Assembly (NCBI GenBank): GCA_963794655.1
Contig: CAWCEV010000003.1
Span: 744,001-808,000 of the forward strand
Length of the DNA: 64,000 nucleotides
Direction of reading: 5' to 3'
Origin: Roseiarcus sp963794655
GTDB lineage: Bacteria > Pseudomonadota > Alphaproteobacteria > Rhizobiales > Beijerinckiaceae
The notes under the pieces are model-generated. The model was not told the DNA's origin and made no database searches. It worked only from the letters and a program-made list of their open reading frames with translations. Each line of letters begins with the position of its first letter. Positions within the stretch are counted from its first letter, which is position 1. Of this stretch, positions 34,085 to 43,199 are shown piece after piece. Both the position numbers and the translations under genes were made by a program.

Positions 34085-35317
34085 ATGAACAATCTACTGA
34101 CTTGCGTCGCCAGCATCGGCCTTATCGCCGGCGTGAGCGCCGCCAGCGCGCAAGAGTTGAGTGTGTGGGTCCAGACCGACCCCAATTACGAGGCGGCCGC
34201 GAAGCAGGAGGCGGCTGACTACGAAAAGGCGACCGGCGTACATATTAAGTTGAGCTTCGTCCCTTGGGCGCAGTATGGAGCCAAGATCACCGCCGCCTTC
34301 AAGGCCGGATCGCAGCCGGACCTGATTGAAGGCGTCGCGTCGTGGCTTTACGCGCAGAAGACGGGCGGACAATTGTCCGAAGTGCCCGCCGACATCGCTT
34401 CTCAGATGCCGGGCATCGATAAAGCGTCGCTCGCGCCTGTGGAATGGAAGGGCAAGTACTACGGCGTGCCGCTGAACGTGAACATCGACGTTGGTCCGTT
34501 CAGCCTCTACAACGTCGATACGTTCCAAGCGGTGGGCGTCACGCCGAAGTGGAACAACTGGGCCGCCTATGTGGCCGATTTGCAAAAGCTTACTACGACC
34601 TCCAACGGCAAGATCACCCGATCAGGCATCGAGATGATGGGTGGGGATCGGATGAACCAGTTCCTGTACTACTTCCTCCAGGCCGGCGGGACTTTCTACT
34701 CCGCCGATGGAAAGTCGGTACAAATCAACAACAAGTACGGCGAGGCTGCCCTCCAGACGATGTATGACTTATTGAACACCGCCCATGTCGACAGCCCCGA
34801 CCTTACCGATTGGGTGGGCATAGCGAGCGGGACGGCTGCGTCTATCAACTATGGGCCATGGTACATCGCGACCTTGAAAGCGTCCTTCCCGAACTTCAAG
34901 TGGGGGTGGGCCCCCATACCGCTGATCCCCAACGCCGCGGGGCCATATTTCGCGGGCACCAACGTCTGGGCCTGGATGGTTCCAGCGGACAGCCCGAACA
35001 AGACTGCCGCCTGGAAATATGTTGGCTGGCTCAACGACAACGCCCGGAGACTCGCTTGGTCCGAAAAGACTGGTGAGATTCCGGCGGTCCAGGCTTTGTG
35101 GACCGATTCGGCGGTCGCCAGCGACCCGCGCTGGGCACCTTGGCTGCCGGTTCTCAAATACCAGGTTCCGCTACTCTACATCGGCCCGCAGGACACCTAT
35201 CAGACCGACCTCACCAACATGGTCACCTCTGTGCTCCTGAAGCAGGCGACGATCCCAGCGGCGTTGAAAACCGCGGAGGATCAGCTTAACCAGATGCTGG
35301 CGGCACTTCCAAACTAA
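34085..35317 (+). CDS. Sugar ABC transporter substrate-binding protein (family 1)
   Basis: A 410-residue exported solute-binding protein. The signal peptide is LLTCVASIGLIAGVSAASAQ with cleavage after ASA. The mature part has family landmarks: KATGVHIKLSFVPWAQYGAK, FKAGSQPDLIEGV, YYGVPLNVNID and a C-terminal GEIPAVQALW. GGGAGGAT precedes the start. It captures a sugar or sugar-derived ligand for the two permeases that follow. Confidence 0.92.
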   Translation: MNNLLTCVASIGLIAGVSAASAQELSVWVQTDPNYEAAAKQEAADYEKATGVHIKLSFVPWAQYGAKITAAFKAGSQPDLIEGVASWLYAQKTGGQLSEVPADIASQMPGIDKASLAPVEWKGKYYGVPLNVNIDVGPFSLYNVDTFQAVGVTPKWNNWAAYVADLQKLTTTSNGKITRSGIEMMGGDRMNQFLYYFLQAGGTFYSADGKSVQINNKYGEAALQTMYDLLNTAHVDSPDLTDWVGIASGTAASINYGPWYIATLKASFPNFKWGWAPIPLIPNAAGPYFAGTNVWAWMVPADSPNKTAAWKYVGWLNDNARRLAWSEKTGEIPAVQALWTDSAVASDPRWAPWLPVLKYQVPLLYIGPQDTYQTDLTNMVTSVLLKQATIPAALKTAEDQLNQMLAALPN

Positions 35318-35360
35318 GGGGGGATCTCGCCCAGCGCGCAAATCTAAGCCGGGGGCCTTC

Positions 35361-36269
35361 ATGGTCGCGCGCTACCTCAAGCAAACGGCCGGACGTCATG
35401 GATTCCTTTTGGTGGTCCTGACGCCCGCCGTCCTTTGGATCCTCGCCTTCCGCTACTGGCCGATCGCCTACCTCGGCGATCTCAGCCTACAGACCGGCGC
35501 GGCCGGCCGGTCGAAGTACGTTGGCGTCGCCAACTACCAGGCCGCCTTCTCCGACAGCGTCTTTCACACGGCCGTGCTTCATACCGTCGAATACATGGTG
35601 ATGTTCGTCGTCGTCCAACTTCCGCTCGCGCTGCTGATCGCCGTCGGCATCAATTCGCTCCGGCGGCAAGCGATGCGGCAGGCCGTCCTGACGATGTACT
35701 TCCTGCCCCTCGTCGCCTCGACGGCCGCGATGTCGGTCGTTTTTGTCTACCTGTACCACCCAGTCTACGGCCTGCTTAATTATGGTCTCACGTCGGTGGG
35801 GCTTCCGGCGCTGAGCTACCTGCATGATCCGAGGCAGGCGCTGCCGGCCGTGACGGCGATGGCCGTGTGGAAGACGCTCGGCTTTCCCGTGATCATCTTC
35901 CTCGCTGGACTCTTGTCGATACCTCACGAGCTCTATGATGCTGCGGCGGTTGACGGCGCAGGGTCCTGGAACCGTTTCTGGCAGATCACGCTCCCGCTGC
36001 TGCGCCCGACCACCACGTTGCTACTTCTGATTCAGGGTGTGGAGAGCCTGCGGGTCTTCACTCCGGTCTACGTCATGACCGCCACGAGCGGCTCGCCTGC
36101 GGGCGGCCCTAACAATTCAACGCTTGTTTGGTCTCTCGACATCTTCCAGCAGGCATTCGAGTTCAATAGCTTCGGTTACGCGGCGGCGTTGGCGATGTTC
36201 ATGTTCGTCGTCGTCGCGATCGTAATGTTCATCCAGATTAAGACGACCCGCGCGGCGTGGGAGTACTGA
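35361..36269 (+). CDS. Sugar ABC transporter permease (MalF/UgpA type)
   Basis: A 302-residue inner-membrane permease with six hydrophobic segments, starting FLLVVLTPAVLWILAFRYWP. The EAA coupling loop is ELYDAAAVDGAGSWNRFWQI then TLPLLRP. Its stop overlaps the start of the second permease (TGATG), so the two are made together as a heterodimer. Confidence 0.92.
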   Translation: MVARYLKQTAGRHGFLLVVLTPAVLWILAFRYWPIAYLGDLSLQTGAAGRSKYVGVANYQAAFSDSVFHTAVLHTVEYMVMFVVVQLPLALLIAVGINSLRRQAMRQAVLTMYFLPLVASTAAMSVVFVYLYHPVYGLLNYGLTSVGLPALSYLHDPRQALPAVTAMAVWKTLGFPVIIFLAGLLSIPHELYDAAAVDGAGSWNRFWQITLPLLRPTTTLLLLIQGVESLRVFTPVYVMTATSGSPAGGPNNSTLVWSLDIFQQAFEFNSFGYAAALAMFMFVVVAIVMFIQIKTTRAAWEY

Positions 36270-37171
36270 TGACCACGCCGAGCGCTCGTCGGGTGGAAGA
36301 AGCTCAGCCGTGGCTCTGGTCCTGGCCCCGTCTTCCATTGAACAGACTTTCGACGCCGCGCTCCTGGTCGCGACTCGGAGGGCTGGCCGTGCTTTGGCTG
36401 GGTGGGCTGCTCATGGTCGTCCCGTTCCTGTGGATGGTCGTTAGTTCTTTCAAATCCGCCCAAGAAATCCTAAGTCTGCCCCCGACATTGCTCCCTCGAG
36501 ACCCGACGCTCGAGAACTACCGGCAGATCTTCAATGGCGGCTTTGGTCGATACATGCTAAACAGCGTCGTCGTGACCTCGGCGACTACCGTCTCGATCGT
36601 CATTACGTCGGCCGCCCTCGGCTTCGCGTTTGCGAAAATCCAGTTCATCGGCCGTGATCTCATCTTCGTCGCCTTCTTGGCGACAATGGCCCTGCCGTTC
36701 GAAGTCCTGGCCATCCCGCTGCTCATCACGTTCCAGCGGCTGGGCGCGGTCGACCAGGAATGGGGCCTAATCGTTCCGTTCATGGTCGACGTGTTCGCTA
36801 TCTACATCTGTCGCCAGTACATGGCCGCCATCCCCAATGACTATCTCGATGCGGCGCGCCTCGACGGCCTCGGCAACTTCCGCATCTTCTGGCACATCGT
36901 CCTGCCGATGAGCCGCCCCGCCGTCGCCGCCGTTGCCATCCTCAGCTTCCTCTATAACTGGGATCAGCTGTTCTGGCCGTTGGTCCTCATCACGAGCCAG
37001 CAGAACGCGACAGTCCCGCTCGCCATCGTCGATTTGTCGACGCAGTTTGGGCCGATCTACAACCTCACTATGGCCGCCAGTACGGTCACCGTGGTGCCGA
37101 CTGTGGTTGTATTCTTCGTATTCCGGAGACAGTTCGTGGAAGGAATGATGATGCAGGGTCTCAAGGGTTAA
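36269..37171 (+). CDS. Sugar ABC transporter permease (MalG/UgpE type)
   Basis: A 300-residue inner-membrane permease with six hydrophobic segments. The EAA loop is DYLDAARLDGLGNFRIFWHI then VLPMSRP. The N-terminus has a Pro/Arg-rich cytoplasmic leader. It partners the preceding MalF-type protein. No ATP-binding gene follows; the next gene is an oxidoreductase 11 bases on. Confidence 0.92.
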   Translation: MTTPSARRVEEAQPWLWSWPRLPLNRLSTPRSWSRLGGLAVLWLGGLLMVVPFLWMVVSSFKSAQEILSLPPTLLPRDPTLENYRQIFNGGFGRYMLNSVVVTSATTVSIVITSAALGFAFAKIQFIGRDLIFVAFLATMALPFEVLAIPLLITFQRLGAVDQEWGLIVPFMVDVFAIYICRQYMAAIPNDYLDAARLDGLGNFRIFWHIVLPMSRPAVAAVAILSFLYNWDQLFWPLVLITSQQNATVPLAIVDLSTQFGPIYNLTMAASTVTVVPTVVVFFVFRRQFVEGMMMQGLKG

Positions 37172-37182
37172 GGAGCGGCAAA

Positions 37183-38292
37183 ATGAAGTCTCTCGGCATC
37201 GGCGTCATCGGAGCCGGTGATGTTGCTCTTAAGCTGTACCTACCCGTCATCAATGATATCGATCCCTCCCAAGCTTGGCTGGCTGCATTGGCGGACGTCG
37301 AGGAGGAGCGAGCGCGCCGGGCGCAGGCCAAGTTCGGTGGTCGACGCATGTTCAGCGATTACCGAGATCTCCTGGCCTGTCCTGACGTCGACGTCGTCGT
37401 CAATCTGACCCGCCACAAGGCGCATGCGGAGATCAACCTCGCGGCACTCGATGCCGGCAAGCACGTCTATAGCGAAAAGCCGATGGCGACCACGCTGGAT
37501 GAGGCGAACCGGATTGTCGAGAAGGCCGCAAGCGCCGGTCTCGCCCTCGCGGCCGCGCCGGCCATTGTGCTTAATCCGCAGGTAACCTTCACCAAGCAGC
37601 TTTACGCCGAAGGCCGCCTTGGCCGCATGTGTTTCGCGAGAGTTCACGGGTCGCACGAAGGAGGGACCCTACATGGCCACTACTACAATTCGGCTTGGTA
37701 CCATATGCGATCGGAAGGTGGCGGGCCGCTCTTTGATACGGGCGTTTATGCCCTGCACACCATCACCGGCGTCCTCGGGCCAGCGAAGCGCGTCGTCGCA
37801 TTCTCGGGCCTCTGCATCCCTGAGCGTCACGTCGCGGCCGTGTGGCAGGAGGGTTTCAAGCCCTACGCGATCACGGCTGATGTGGACGACAACGTCCTGA
37901 TCATGCTCGATTGGGGCGACGGCTTGTTCGGCCATGTCGATGCGTCGCATTGCATGCTTGCCTCGCAGGGTCCGTGGGCCGAGTTCTACGGCAGCAAAGG
38001 CGTCGTGGTGGCGGGCGCGGGGGAAGCGCCGCGCAACGAGGGCGAACCGCTGCTCCAAGTGTATCAGGAACCGTTGGACTTCGGACGGCGCGGCTGGTTC
38101 AAACCTTATCCCGACCGAGGCGCGCAGCGCTGGCACGTCGGCCACGGCGTGTCCGCGTTCATCAAGGCGATCCACGCTGGCGAGCGGCCCGCCAACTGCG
38201 GCGAACACGCTCGGCACGTCATCGAGATCATTGAGAAAACGGTCGAGTCGGCCGCGACCGGTCAGGTCTGCGTGCTCGCGACAACCTTCTGA
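37183..38292 (+). CDS. Gfo/Idh/MocA-family oxidoreductase
   Basis: A 369-residue NAD(P)-dependent sugar dehydrogenase. The Rossmann motif is GIGVIGAGDVALKLYLPVI, the conserved EKP is in HVYSEKPMATTLDEANRIVE, and the DTGVYALHTITGVLG segment carries the usual C-terminal domain residues. It probably oxidises a hydroxyl of the imported sugar to a keto group, feeding the isomerase that follows. Eleven bases separate it from the permease gene. Confidence 0.92.
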   Translation: MKSLGIGVIGAGDVALKLYLPVINDIDPSQAWLAALADVEEERARRAQAKFGGRRMFSDYRDLLACPDVDVVVNLTRHKAHAEINLAALDAGKHVYSEKPMATTLDEANRIVEKAASAGLALAAAPAIVLNPQVTFTKQLYAEGRLGRMCFARVHGSHEGGTLHGHYYNSAWYHMRSEGGGPLFDTGVYALHTITGVLGPAKRVVAFSGLCIPERHVAAVWQEGFKPYAITADVDDNVLIMLDWGDGLFGHVDASHCMLASQGPWAEFYGSKGVVVAGAGEAPRNEGEPLLQVYQEPLDFGRRGWFKPYPDRGAQRWHVGHGVSAFIKAIHAGERPANCGEHARHVIEIIEKTVESAATGQVCVLATTF

Positions 38293-38304
38293 GCCGGACG
38301 ACAC

Positions 38305-39171
38305 ATGAAGGTTGGCGCACACTCTTGGCTTCTCGAGACCCGTTATCCGCTACGGCAAGCGATGGCCGAGGCGCGGCGTATCGGCTACGACGGCTATGAG
38401 CTGGATATCGGCAATTTCGGCGGAACTGGGCTCGGTCTGCAGATCTTGCCTGACCGCATGCGGGACGAGCATCGTGACGACATCCTCGGTGCGGCGGCCG
38501 AGGCGGATATCGAGATCAGCTCGCTATGCCTGGGCGCCTTGTGGAATTATCCCCTCACCAGTTCAGACGAGGCGTACCGCAAGCGAGGAGTGGAGATTGT
38601 ACAGGCGGCGATTTCGTTGGCGCGAAGCCTGGACGCTCGGTGCATTCTTCTTCCGATCCCGCAGCCCCCCGGCCTCAGCGACAAAGAGGCGTGGCAGATG
38701 ACTGTCCGCGCCCTAGATGAATGCCTCCCAACCGCCGAGGAAGGCGATGTGATCCTCGCGGTGGAGAACGTATGCTCGCCGTTCCTGAAAGGAGCACCAG
38801 AGCTCGGGCGCCTCGTCGACGAACTCGCCTCGCCGGCTTGCCGCGTCTATTACGACGTCGGAAACGGCGCATGGATCGGCCTCGACCCCGTCGCGGAAAT
38901 CCTCGAGCTTGGCGATAGGATCGTTCGGTTCCACTTCAAGAACCGAAACAGCCTGCGTGGCACGCCGGGGACGGATACGGTGTCGGTAAGCGATCCCGGC
39001 ATCGTGCCGTGCAAGCGCGCATTCGACGCGATTCGCAGTATCGGCTACGACGATTATCTAACCATAGAGGTACCTACCCTCCACAAGGACGCTGACAAAA
39101 TCGCGCGCGAAAATCTAGCAACCGTTCGCGAGTGGATCGGCGCCGCGAGGTCGTCGGACTCAGCCCTCTAG
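38305..39171 (+). CDS. Sugar phosphate isomerase/epimerase (TIM barrel)
   Basis: A 288-residue xylose-isomerase-like protein. Landmarks are RIGYDGYELDIGNFGGTGLG, VILAVENVCSPFLKG, RVYYDVGNGAWIGLDP and DYLTIEVPTLHKD, supplying the Glu/Asp/His metal site. It ends the sugar cluster, 12 bases after the dehydrogenase. Only weakly similar to the first isomerase of the cluster, so it likely does a different step. This dehydrogenase/isomerase mix is like inositol or keto-sugar pathways. Confidence 0.88.
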   Translation: MKVGAHSWLLETRYPLRQAMAEARRIGYDGYELDIGNFGGTGLGLQILPDRMRDEHRDDILGAAAEADIEISSLCLGALWNYPLTSSDEAYRKRGVEIVQAAISLARSLDARCILLPIPQPPGLSDKEAWQMTVRALDECLPTAEEGDVILAVENVCSPFLKGAPELGRLVDELASPACRVYYDVGNGAWIGLDPVAEILELGDRIVRFHFKNRNSLRGTPGTDTVSVSDPGIVPCKRAFDAIRSIGYDDYLTIEVPTLHKDADKIARENLATVREWIGAARSSDSAL

Positions 39172-39196
39172 TAGGACATTGGCTTATGATCGGTTC

Positions 39197-39240
39197 TTTC
39201 TTACCCGCCTGCCGTGCCTTTCTTACCCGCCTGCCGTGCC
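39197..39240. repeat. 22-bp unit repeated twice in tandem
   Basis: TTTCTTACCCGCCTGCCGTG followed by CC occurs at 39197-39218 and again, identically, at 39219-39240. It lies in the gap between the sugar cluster and the prophage remnant. Confidence 0.9.
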
Positions 39241-39335
39241 TGCGCCATTTTCTCCGCGTGAGTCCTCTCGAAGCCTGCCCCTCCTTCGTTCAGCGCTTCC
39301 ATCGCCGATGACCAGCGGACTCCATATCCGTAACA

Positions 39336-39361
39336 GTGTAATATTCTACCAGATATTACAC
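39336..39361. promoter_or_regulatory. Operator-like 9-bp inverted repeat before prophage genes
   Basis: GTGTAATAT (39336-39344) and ATATTACAC (39353-39361) form a perfect inverted repeat with an 8-base spacer, in a local AT-rich patch about 75 bases before the gene at 39437. Such symmetry is typical of a dimeric repressor site overlapping a promoter. Confidence 0.6.
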
Positions 39362-39436
39362 GCTACTTCAATAGCTTACATGAAGGACGACGTTGCATGT
39401 TGCGTACATGTCGCTTAGGATCGCGATGTCATTACA

Positions 39437-39856
39437 ATGGAAAGCACGCTCATCACCGTCCGCCCGCCGACCATTCGCTCGGCTCAGACCAATGACCCGC
39501 TGCTGCTTCGCGGCGTCGACGGCCGGAGCGTCGCCGCGCGGCGTTACCGGGACGTGGCCATTGCGCTCGCCGATGATCTCGGCGGCCAGGATAGGCTGAG
39601 CGAGTCGAGCAAGCTACAGATCAGGGCGGCGGCGAGCATGACCGTCAGCATCGAGGGGTTGCAGGCCCGCCTCGTCAACGGTGAGGACATCGACCTTGAG
39701 CAGCTTAGCAGGCTGCAAAACGCTCTCTCCCGGACGCTCGCTTCGCTCGACCGCCGCAAGAAGGGGCACCCAAAGCCCGAGGCGAGGGCCCCTCTGCGTG
39801 ATCGGCTCGCTGCGAAATACCGTCCTCGCGCAGTCGCCGAGGGCGGCTCGCAATGA
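39437..39856 (+). CDS. Phage protein, gene preceding terminase (unnamed family)
   Basis: A 139-residue helical protein, with DGRSVAARRYRDVAIALADD and MTVSIEGLQARLVNGEDIDL. A truncated relative occurs at 40166 (both share a KVDGRTVAARR / VDGRSVAARR phrase). In phages such genes sit just before the large terminase, as here, where it overlaps a terminase-like start by 4 bases (ATGA). It may play a small-terminase-like role. No named domain recognised. Confidence 0.65.
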   Translation: MESTLITVRPPTIRSAQTNDPLLLRGVDGRSVAARRYRDVAIALADDLGGQDRLSESSKLQIRAAASMTVSIEGLQARLVNGEDIDLEQLSRLQNALSRTLASLDRRKKGHPKPEARAPLRDRLAAKYRPRAVAEGGSQ

Positions 39857-40032
39857 CTACCATTATTCAGGCCATGGAGGACGACGAGGCCTTCGGCCGT
39901 TGGTTTGAAGGCGACAGCTGGGACGTTCTTGCAACAAGCACTCAATTTCTCTCCGCCCGAGCTCAGGCAGCGCTAAGGACGCCGCGGTTGCAGACCTTCA
40001 TCCCAAAACATCGCGGAGCATCTGATACATGA
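39853..40032 (+). pseudogene. Truncated large-terminase N-terminus (putative)
   Basis: A 59-codon frame starting MTTIIQAMEDDEAFGRWFEG then DSWD, which resembles the opening of phage large terminases. It diverges afterwards (FLSARAQAALRTPRLQTFIP) and stops. No Walker A remains. Identification rests on the short opening and the gene order. Confidence 0.4.
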
Positions 40033-40165
40033 TCAGACGTCCATACCATCCCGTCGAGACTTTTCAGGACAGGATAGGCCCATATCTACAGTAGTTTGAC
40101 AAGCATTTTGCCCCGTGAGAAGCGGTTGTCTGATCGGCTGGGGTGCGGATAAGGGTAACGGGTTG

Positions 40166-40600
40166 ATGCTTGGAAGCGAGGCAACTACCGTTCGAAAGGC
40201 CGCTGATCCGAGCGCGAGAAAGACGTGGTCTCGCGCCAAGCCGTTGACGAAGGTCGACGGTCGCACCGTCGCCGCGCGCCGGATTGCCGAATTGCGGAGC
40301 CTGTTCGCAGGCGCACTGACCGCAGCCGGAATCGAGATCGGCCCGATGCTGCAACTGCGGATCGAGACCGCTGCTCAAGCTCTGGCGCTCGCCGAGACCG
40401 CGAGAGGCCACTACCTGCGCGAAGGCAAGGGTGATCTCGACGAGGTTTTGCGGGCCGAAAGGAGGGCCGACGGCCTGATCAAGCGGCTCGGCATCCCGGC
40501 TGAGAAGGCTGCCCGGGTCGACTCGGTTGCCAACTTCCACGCCGAGCTTGCGAAGATCCCCGCCGAGCATGAGCAGCGAGAGGCGTGGGCAGCCTTGGAC
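40166..40600 (+). pseudogene. Truncated paralogue of the pre-terminase phage protein
   Basis: Starting at ATG 40166, the frame gives KPLTKVDGRTVAARRIAELR and a long helical region (PMLQLRIETAAQALALAETA), related to the 39437 protein. Near 40600 the natural sequence ends and the frame continues into the antisense of a terminase gene. The junction is therefore a deletion or inversion breakpoint. Confidence 0.6.
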
Positions 40601-41635
40601 GTACTTGCCATTCGGGAAGCTCCGAAGCTCCTCCCTATACGCGGCGTTCCAAGTGTCCTCGATCATCTCGACGTTGTTATTGTTGACCTGCACCGCGAAC
40701 CGAGCGGCCCTCGTCTCCTTGTCGCCGCTCTCCGGGCTGAAGTCGACCCGAAAGCCGTTCAGCAGTTTGACGAAGGCTTCCTTCTGCGCGAGCCCGGCCT
40801 GACCGGGGTCGACGGGGAGCGCAATCTTGACCTTGACCGTATCGAGCCGGGCCTGAGCTGCAATGGCCTCTGACACAGCCTCTGGGCGACCCCTGAGACG
40901 CCGTACACCGCCAACAACGACCTTGCCGCTACGGGTGCGGCCCAGAAGCACTCCGGCCGTCCAGTCCCCATCCAAGCTCGCCGCCAAGTCCCACGCCCGG
41001 ACCCAGACTACGACGTCGGACGTGTTCATGTCCTTCCTGACCGTGATCTTGTCCGGCATGAACATCGCGCCCTCGTCTGGCGTCGGCCGCTGCTGATAGA
41101 GCGCAAACCAGTTGCGCGGCGGCTGCGTGTTCGCCCGGATACGGTCGAGGGACTTGATCGGATAGGAGGCTGGCCAGAGCGCCTCGCCGGGCTTGCGACC
41201 CAGCGGATCGGGCTCGGGATATTCCTTCGTCGGCTCCTCAGCGATGGCCGGTAGCCTGACGATGGTCCACTGGTCCGCGCCGTCCCCCGCCTTCATCCGC
41301 TCGATCAACCTTCCGGCCAAATCGTCCTCGTGCATGCGGTGGCCGATGATGATGATTGCGCCGCCCGGCTGGAGCCGGTTGTAGACGGTGCCGTTGTACC
41401 ACTCCCACACCGAGTTTCGGATCGTCTCGCTGCGGGCGTCCTGCATGCTTCCGAACGGATCGTCGATCAGATACTCGTCAGCGCCACGGCCCAAGATCGC
41501 GGTGCCAACCGATGCGGCGACATAGATGCCGCCCTGCTTGGTCTGCCACTTACCCGGTCCTGAGTGGTTCGCGGGGCGAAGCTCAAGCGCGATATCCAAG
41601 AAGATCGGCAGATGGCCCTCGCAGCTCCCATGCAC
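40601..41635 (-). pseudogene. Large terminase remnant lacking both ends
   Basis: The minus frame encodes the middle and nuclease part of a phage TerL, with GIYVAASVGTAILGRGADEY then LIDDPFGSMQDARSE, GGAIIIIGHRMHEDDLAGRL, WFALYQQRPTPDEG and VWVRAWDLAASLDGDWTAGV. The N-terminal Walker A half is missing, its start lying only 3 bases after the previous stop. After RSFPNGKY the natural end is replaced by antisense of the neighbouring gene. It cannot encode a working terminase. Confidence 0.85.
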
Positions 41636-41638
41636 TTC

Positions 41639-41974
41639 TCATTCATGGTCGATCACGACGCCGTCGGTCTGCGCGATGCGGAGAACCTCGTCGACGAGCT
41701 TGAGCTTGTCGTCAGGGATGCGGGACCAGTCGAAGCGACCAAAGCCCTCCTGAACCTTAACCGGCCGCGACACTTTGCCGTAGCCACGGTCGAGAACTTC
41801 ACGACCGGCCATGACGCGAAAATTGCCGGGCTGATTCTTATCGTTGAAGATCGCCATGAGTCCGGCGATGATGTCGGCTCCGTGAGCTTGCGCCGCCGCC
41901 TTCATCTCGCGGGTCGACAGGTTCGTCGCACCCTTTGGACGCCCGCGTGGATTGCCCGTCTTCGCCGTCGCCAT
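41639..41974 (-). CDS. DUF5681-like phage protein (small-terminase position)
   Basis: A 111-residue protein that opens with GNPRGRPKGATNLSTREMKA, the Arg/Gly/Pro-rich start of DUF5681-type proteins. A helical, charged remainder includes MAIFNDKNQPGNFRVMAGRE. In phages this gene precedes the large terminase, as it does here on the minus strand. The gene itself looks intact although its partner is broken. Confidence 0.7.
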   Translation of the reverse strand: MATAKTGNPRGRPKGATNLSTREMKAAAQAHGADIIAGLMAIFNDKNQPGNFRVMAGREVLDRGYGKVSRPVKVQEGFGRFDWSRIPDDKLKLVDEVLRIAQTDGVVIDHE

Positions 41975-42253
41975 GCCCGATTAAACCCTATTATTTTATT
42001 CGGGTAAACCGAGGGCGTACAAAAACATCCCGCGCGTTGGCCTCGCGGAGATTGAACACAGGGCATCGGGCGCGATTGCCCTTCGCGCCCTGCCGCGTGC
42101 CTCGGAGCCGGGCCGAATCACCCTGGCGGCACCAGCGCTTAGTACGTTTCAAGGCCGAGCGGTGTCAAACCGAGCGCCATAGTCCACAGCGAAAACAAAC
42201 GCGGGGGCCGCTGAGCTGCCTTCGCCGCGAATCGCGTCGACACTACCGAAGGG

Positions 42254-43159
42254 CTACCGGGCGGTGACCGAGGGCCCTGATTCGGACGCGCGGAGCGCAG
42301 CGGGCTTCGGTAAAGGGGTTTCCTCTCGGACTCTGTTGGTGCCAAACTCGCACACGTCGGTAAGGGCGGCGCGCTCGATATGGAGGCGCTCGCTGTCAAC
42401 CGACAAAACCCAGTCGGTCGAGCTTTCTTCAAGCACCTCGAATGAGCCGTAGTGCGCCTGACGGTGATGATTTGGACATAGTACCATGATGTTTTGCCTG
42501 CCCAACGAACCGGCGATTAACTTGGAGACCGGTTGGACGTGGTGAGCTTCCGCATATGGCGAACCGTCGCGTTTCACGAAGGCGTGGGGATGTAGTCCCT
42601 TAGCCTCACATATCTGACATTTGTACCCGCGCGCGGACTTAACCCGGTCGCCCACAGGCTCACGTTCGATGACCCGGCTCAGTCGCTCGCGGATTTGCGG
42701 ATCGAGGTTTTCCGCCTGCCGCTCCAAAGCGGTCACGCCTGCAGCGTTAGCCGTCAGCCGAATAGCGTTCAATTCGAGCAGGTCGGCTCGGCCCTTTTCG
42801 AGGATTGTTCCGAACGCCGCGGGTGAGAGCAGGATGGTCGCGGCCCTTAGTGGGTGTCGAATATGGTCAAAGTCCGCATCTGTCGGCAGCGTCTGAGCAG
42901 GCACCGGTTGACCCACAAAATTCCCAAGCATTCTAAGTCCTGCTCGCCATTCTATCTCCACGGCGTCAGCCGGATCAGTGTAGAAACGCGGATCATCGTC
43001 GGGCCTCTGGTGGGCTTTTTCCACGACCTCTAGGATTGCATATATCCCCTCAGGTCGTGCCTCCCGCGACCGGGATCTTGTGAGCGCATTTACTCGCAGC
43101 ACACCAAGATCACCGGGCTGGACTTCGTTCCGACTATGAACGCTGACCATATACAGCAA
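42254..43159 (-). CDS. HNH endonuclease with an EVE-like N-terminal region
   Basis: Residues about 180-245 hold an HNH site: RGYKCQICEAKG, EAHHVQPVSKLIAGS and NIMVLCPNHHRQAHYGSFEV, with the zinc cysteines and the His-Asn-His order. The N-terminal part, NEVQPGDLGVLRVN followed by GIYAILEVVEKA, resembles an EVE/PUA-type modified-base reader lacking its first strand. EVE-HNH proteins are modification-dependent restriction enzymes. The start is uncertain: TTG 43159 or ATG 43150, with a stop at 43184-43186, so the N-terminus may be lost. It sits in prophage debris. Confidence 0.72.
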   Translation of the reverse strand: MLYMVSVHSRNEVQPGDLGVLRVNALTRSRSREARPEGIYAILEVVEKAHQRPDDDPRFYTDPADAVEIEWRAGLRMLGNFVGQPVPAQTLPTDADFDHIRHPLRAATILLSPAAFGTILEKGRADLLELNAIRLTANAAGVTALERQAENLDPQIRERLSRVIEREPVGDRVKSARGYKCQICEAKGLHPHAFVKRDGSPYAEAHHVQPVSKLIAGSLGRQNIMVLCPNHHRQAHYGSFEVLEESSTDWVLSVDSERLHIERAALTDVCEFGTNRVREETPLPKPAALRASESGPSVTAR

Positions 43160-43199
43160 TTCAGCAGTGTCGGATAAGGCCGCTCAGGGGCATGAGTGT

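Noticed and set aside
40115..40873. 252-codon frame taken as one phage protein
   Set aside because: Past about 40600 it is the antisense of the terminase fragment, so only the first part is real.
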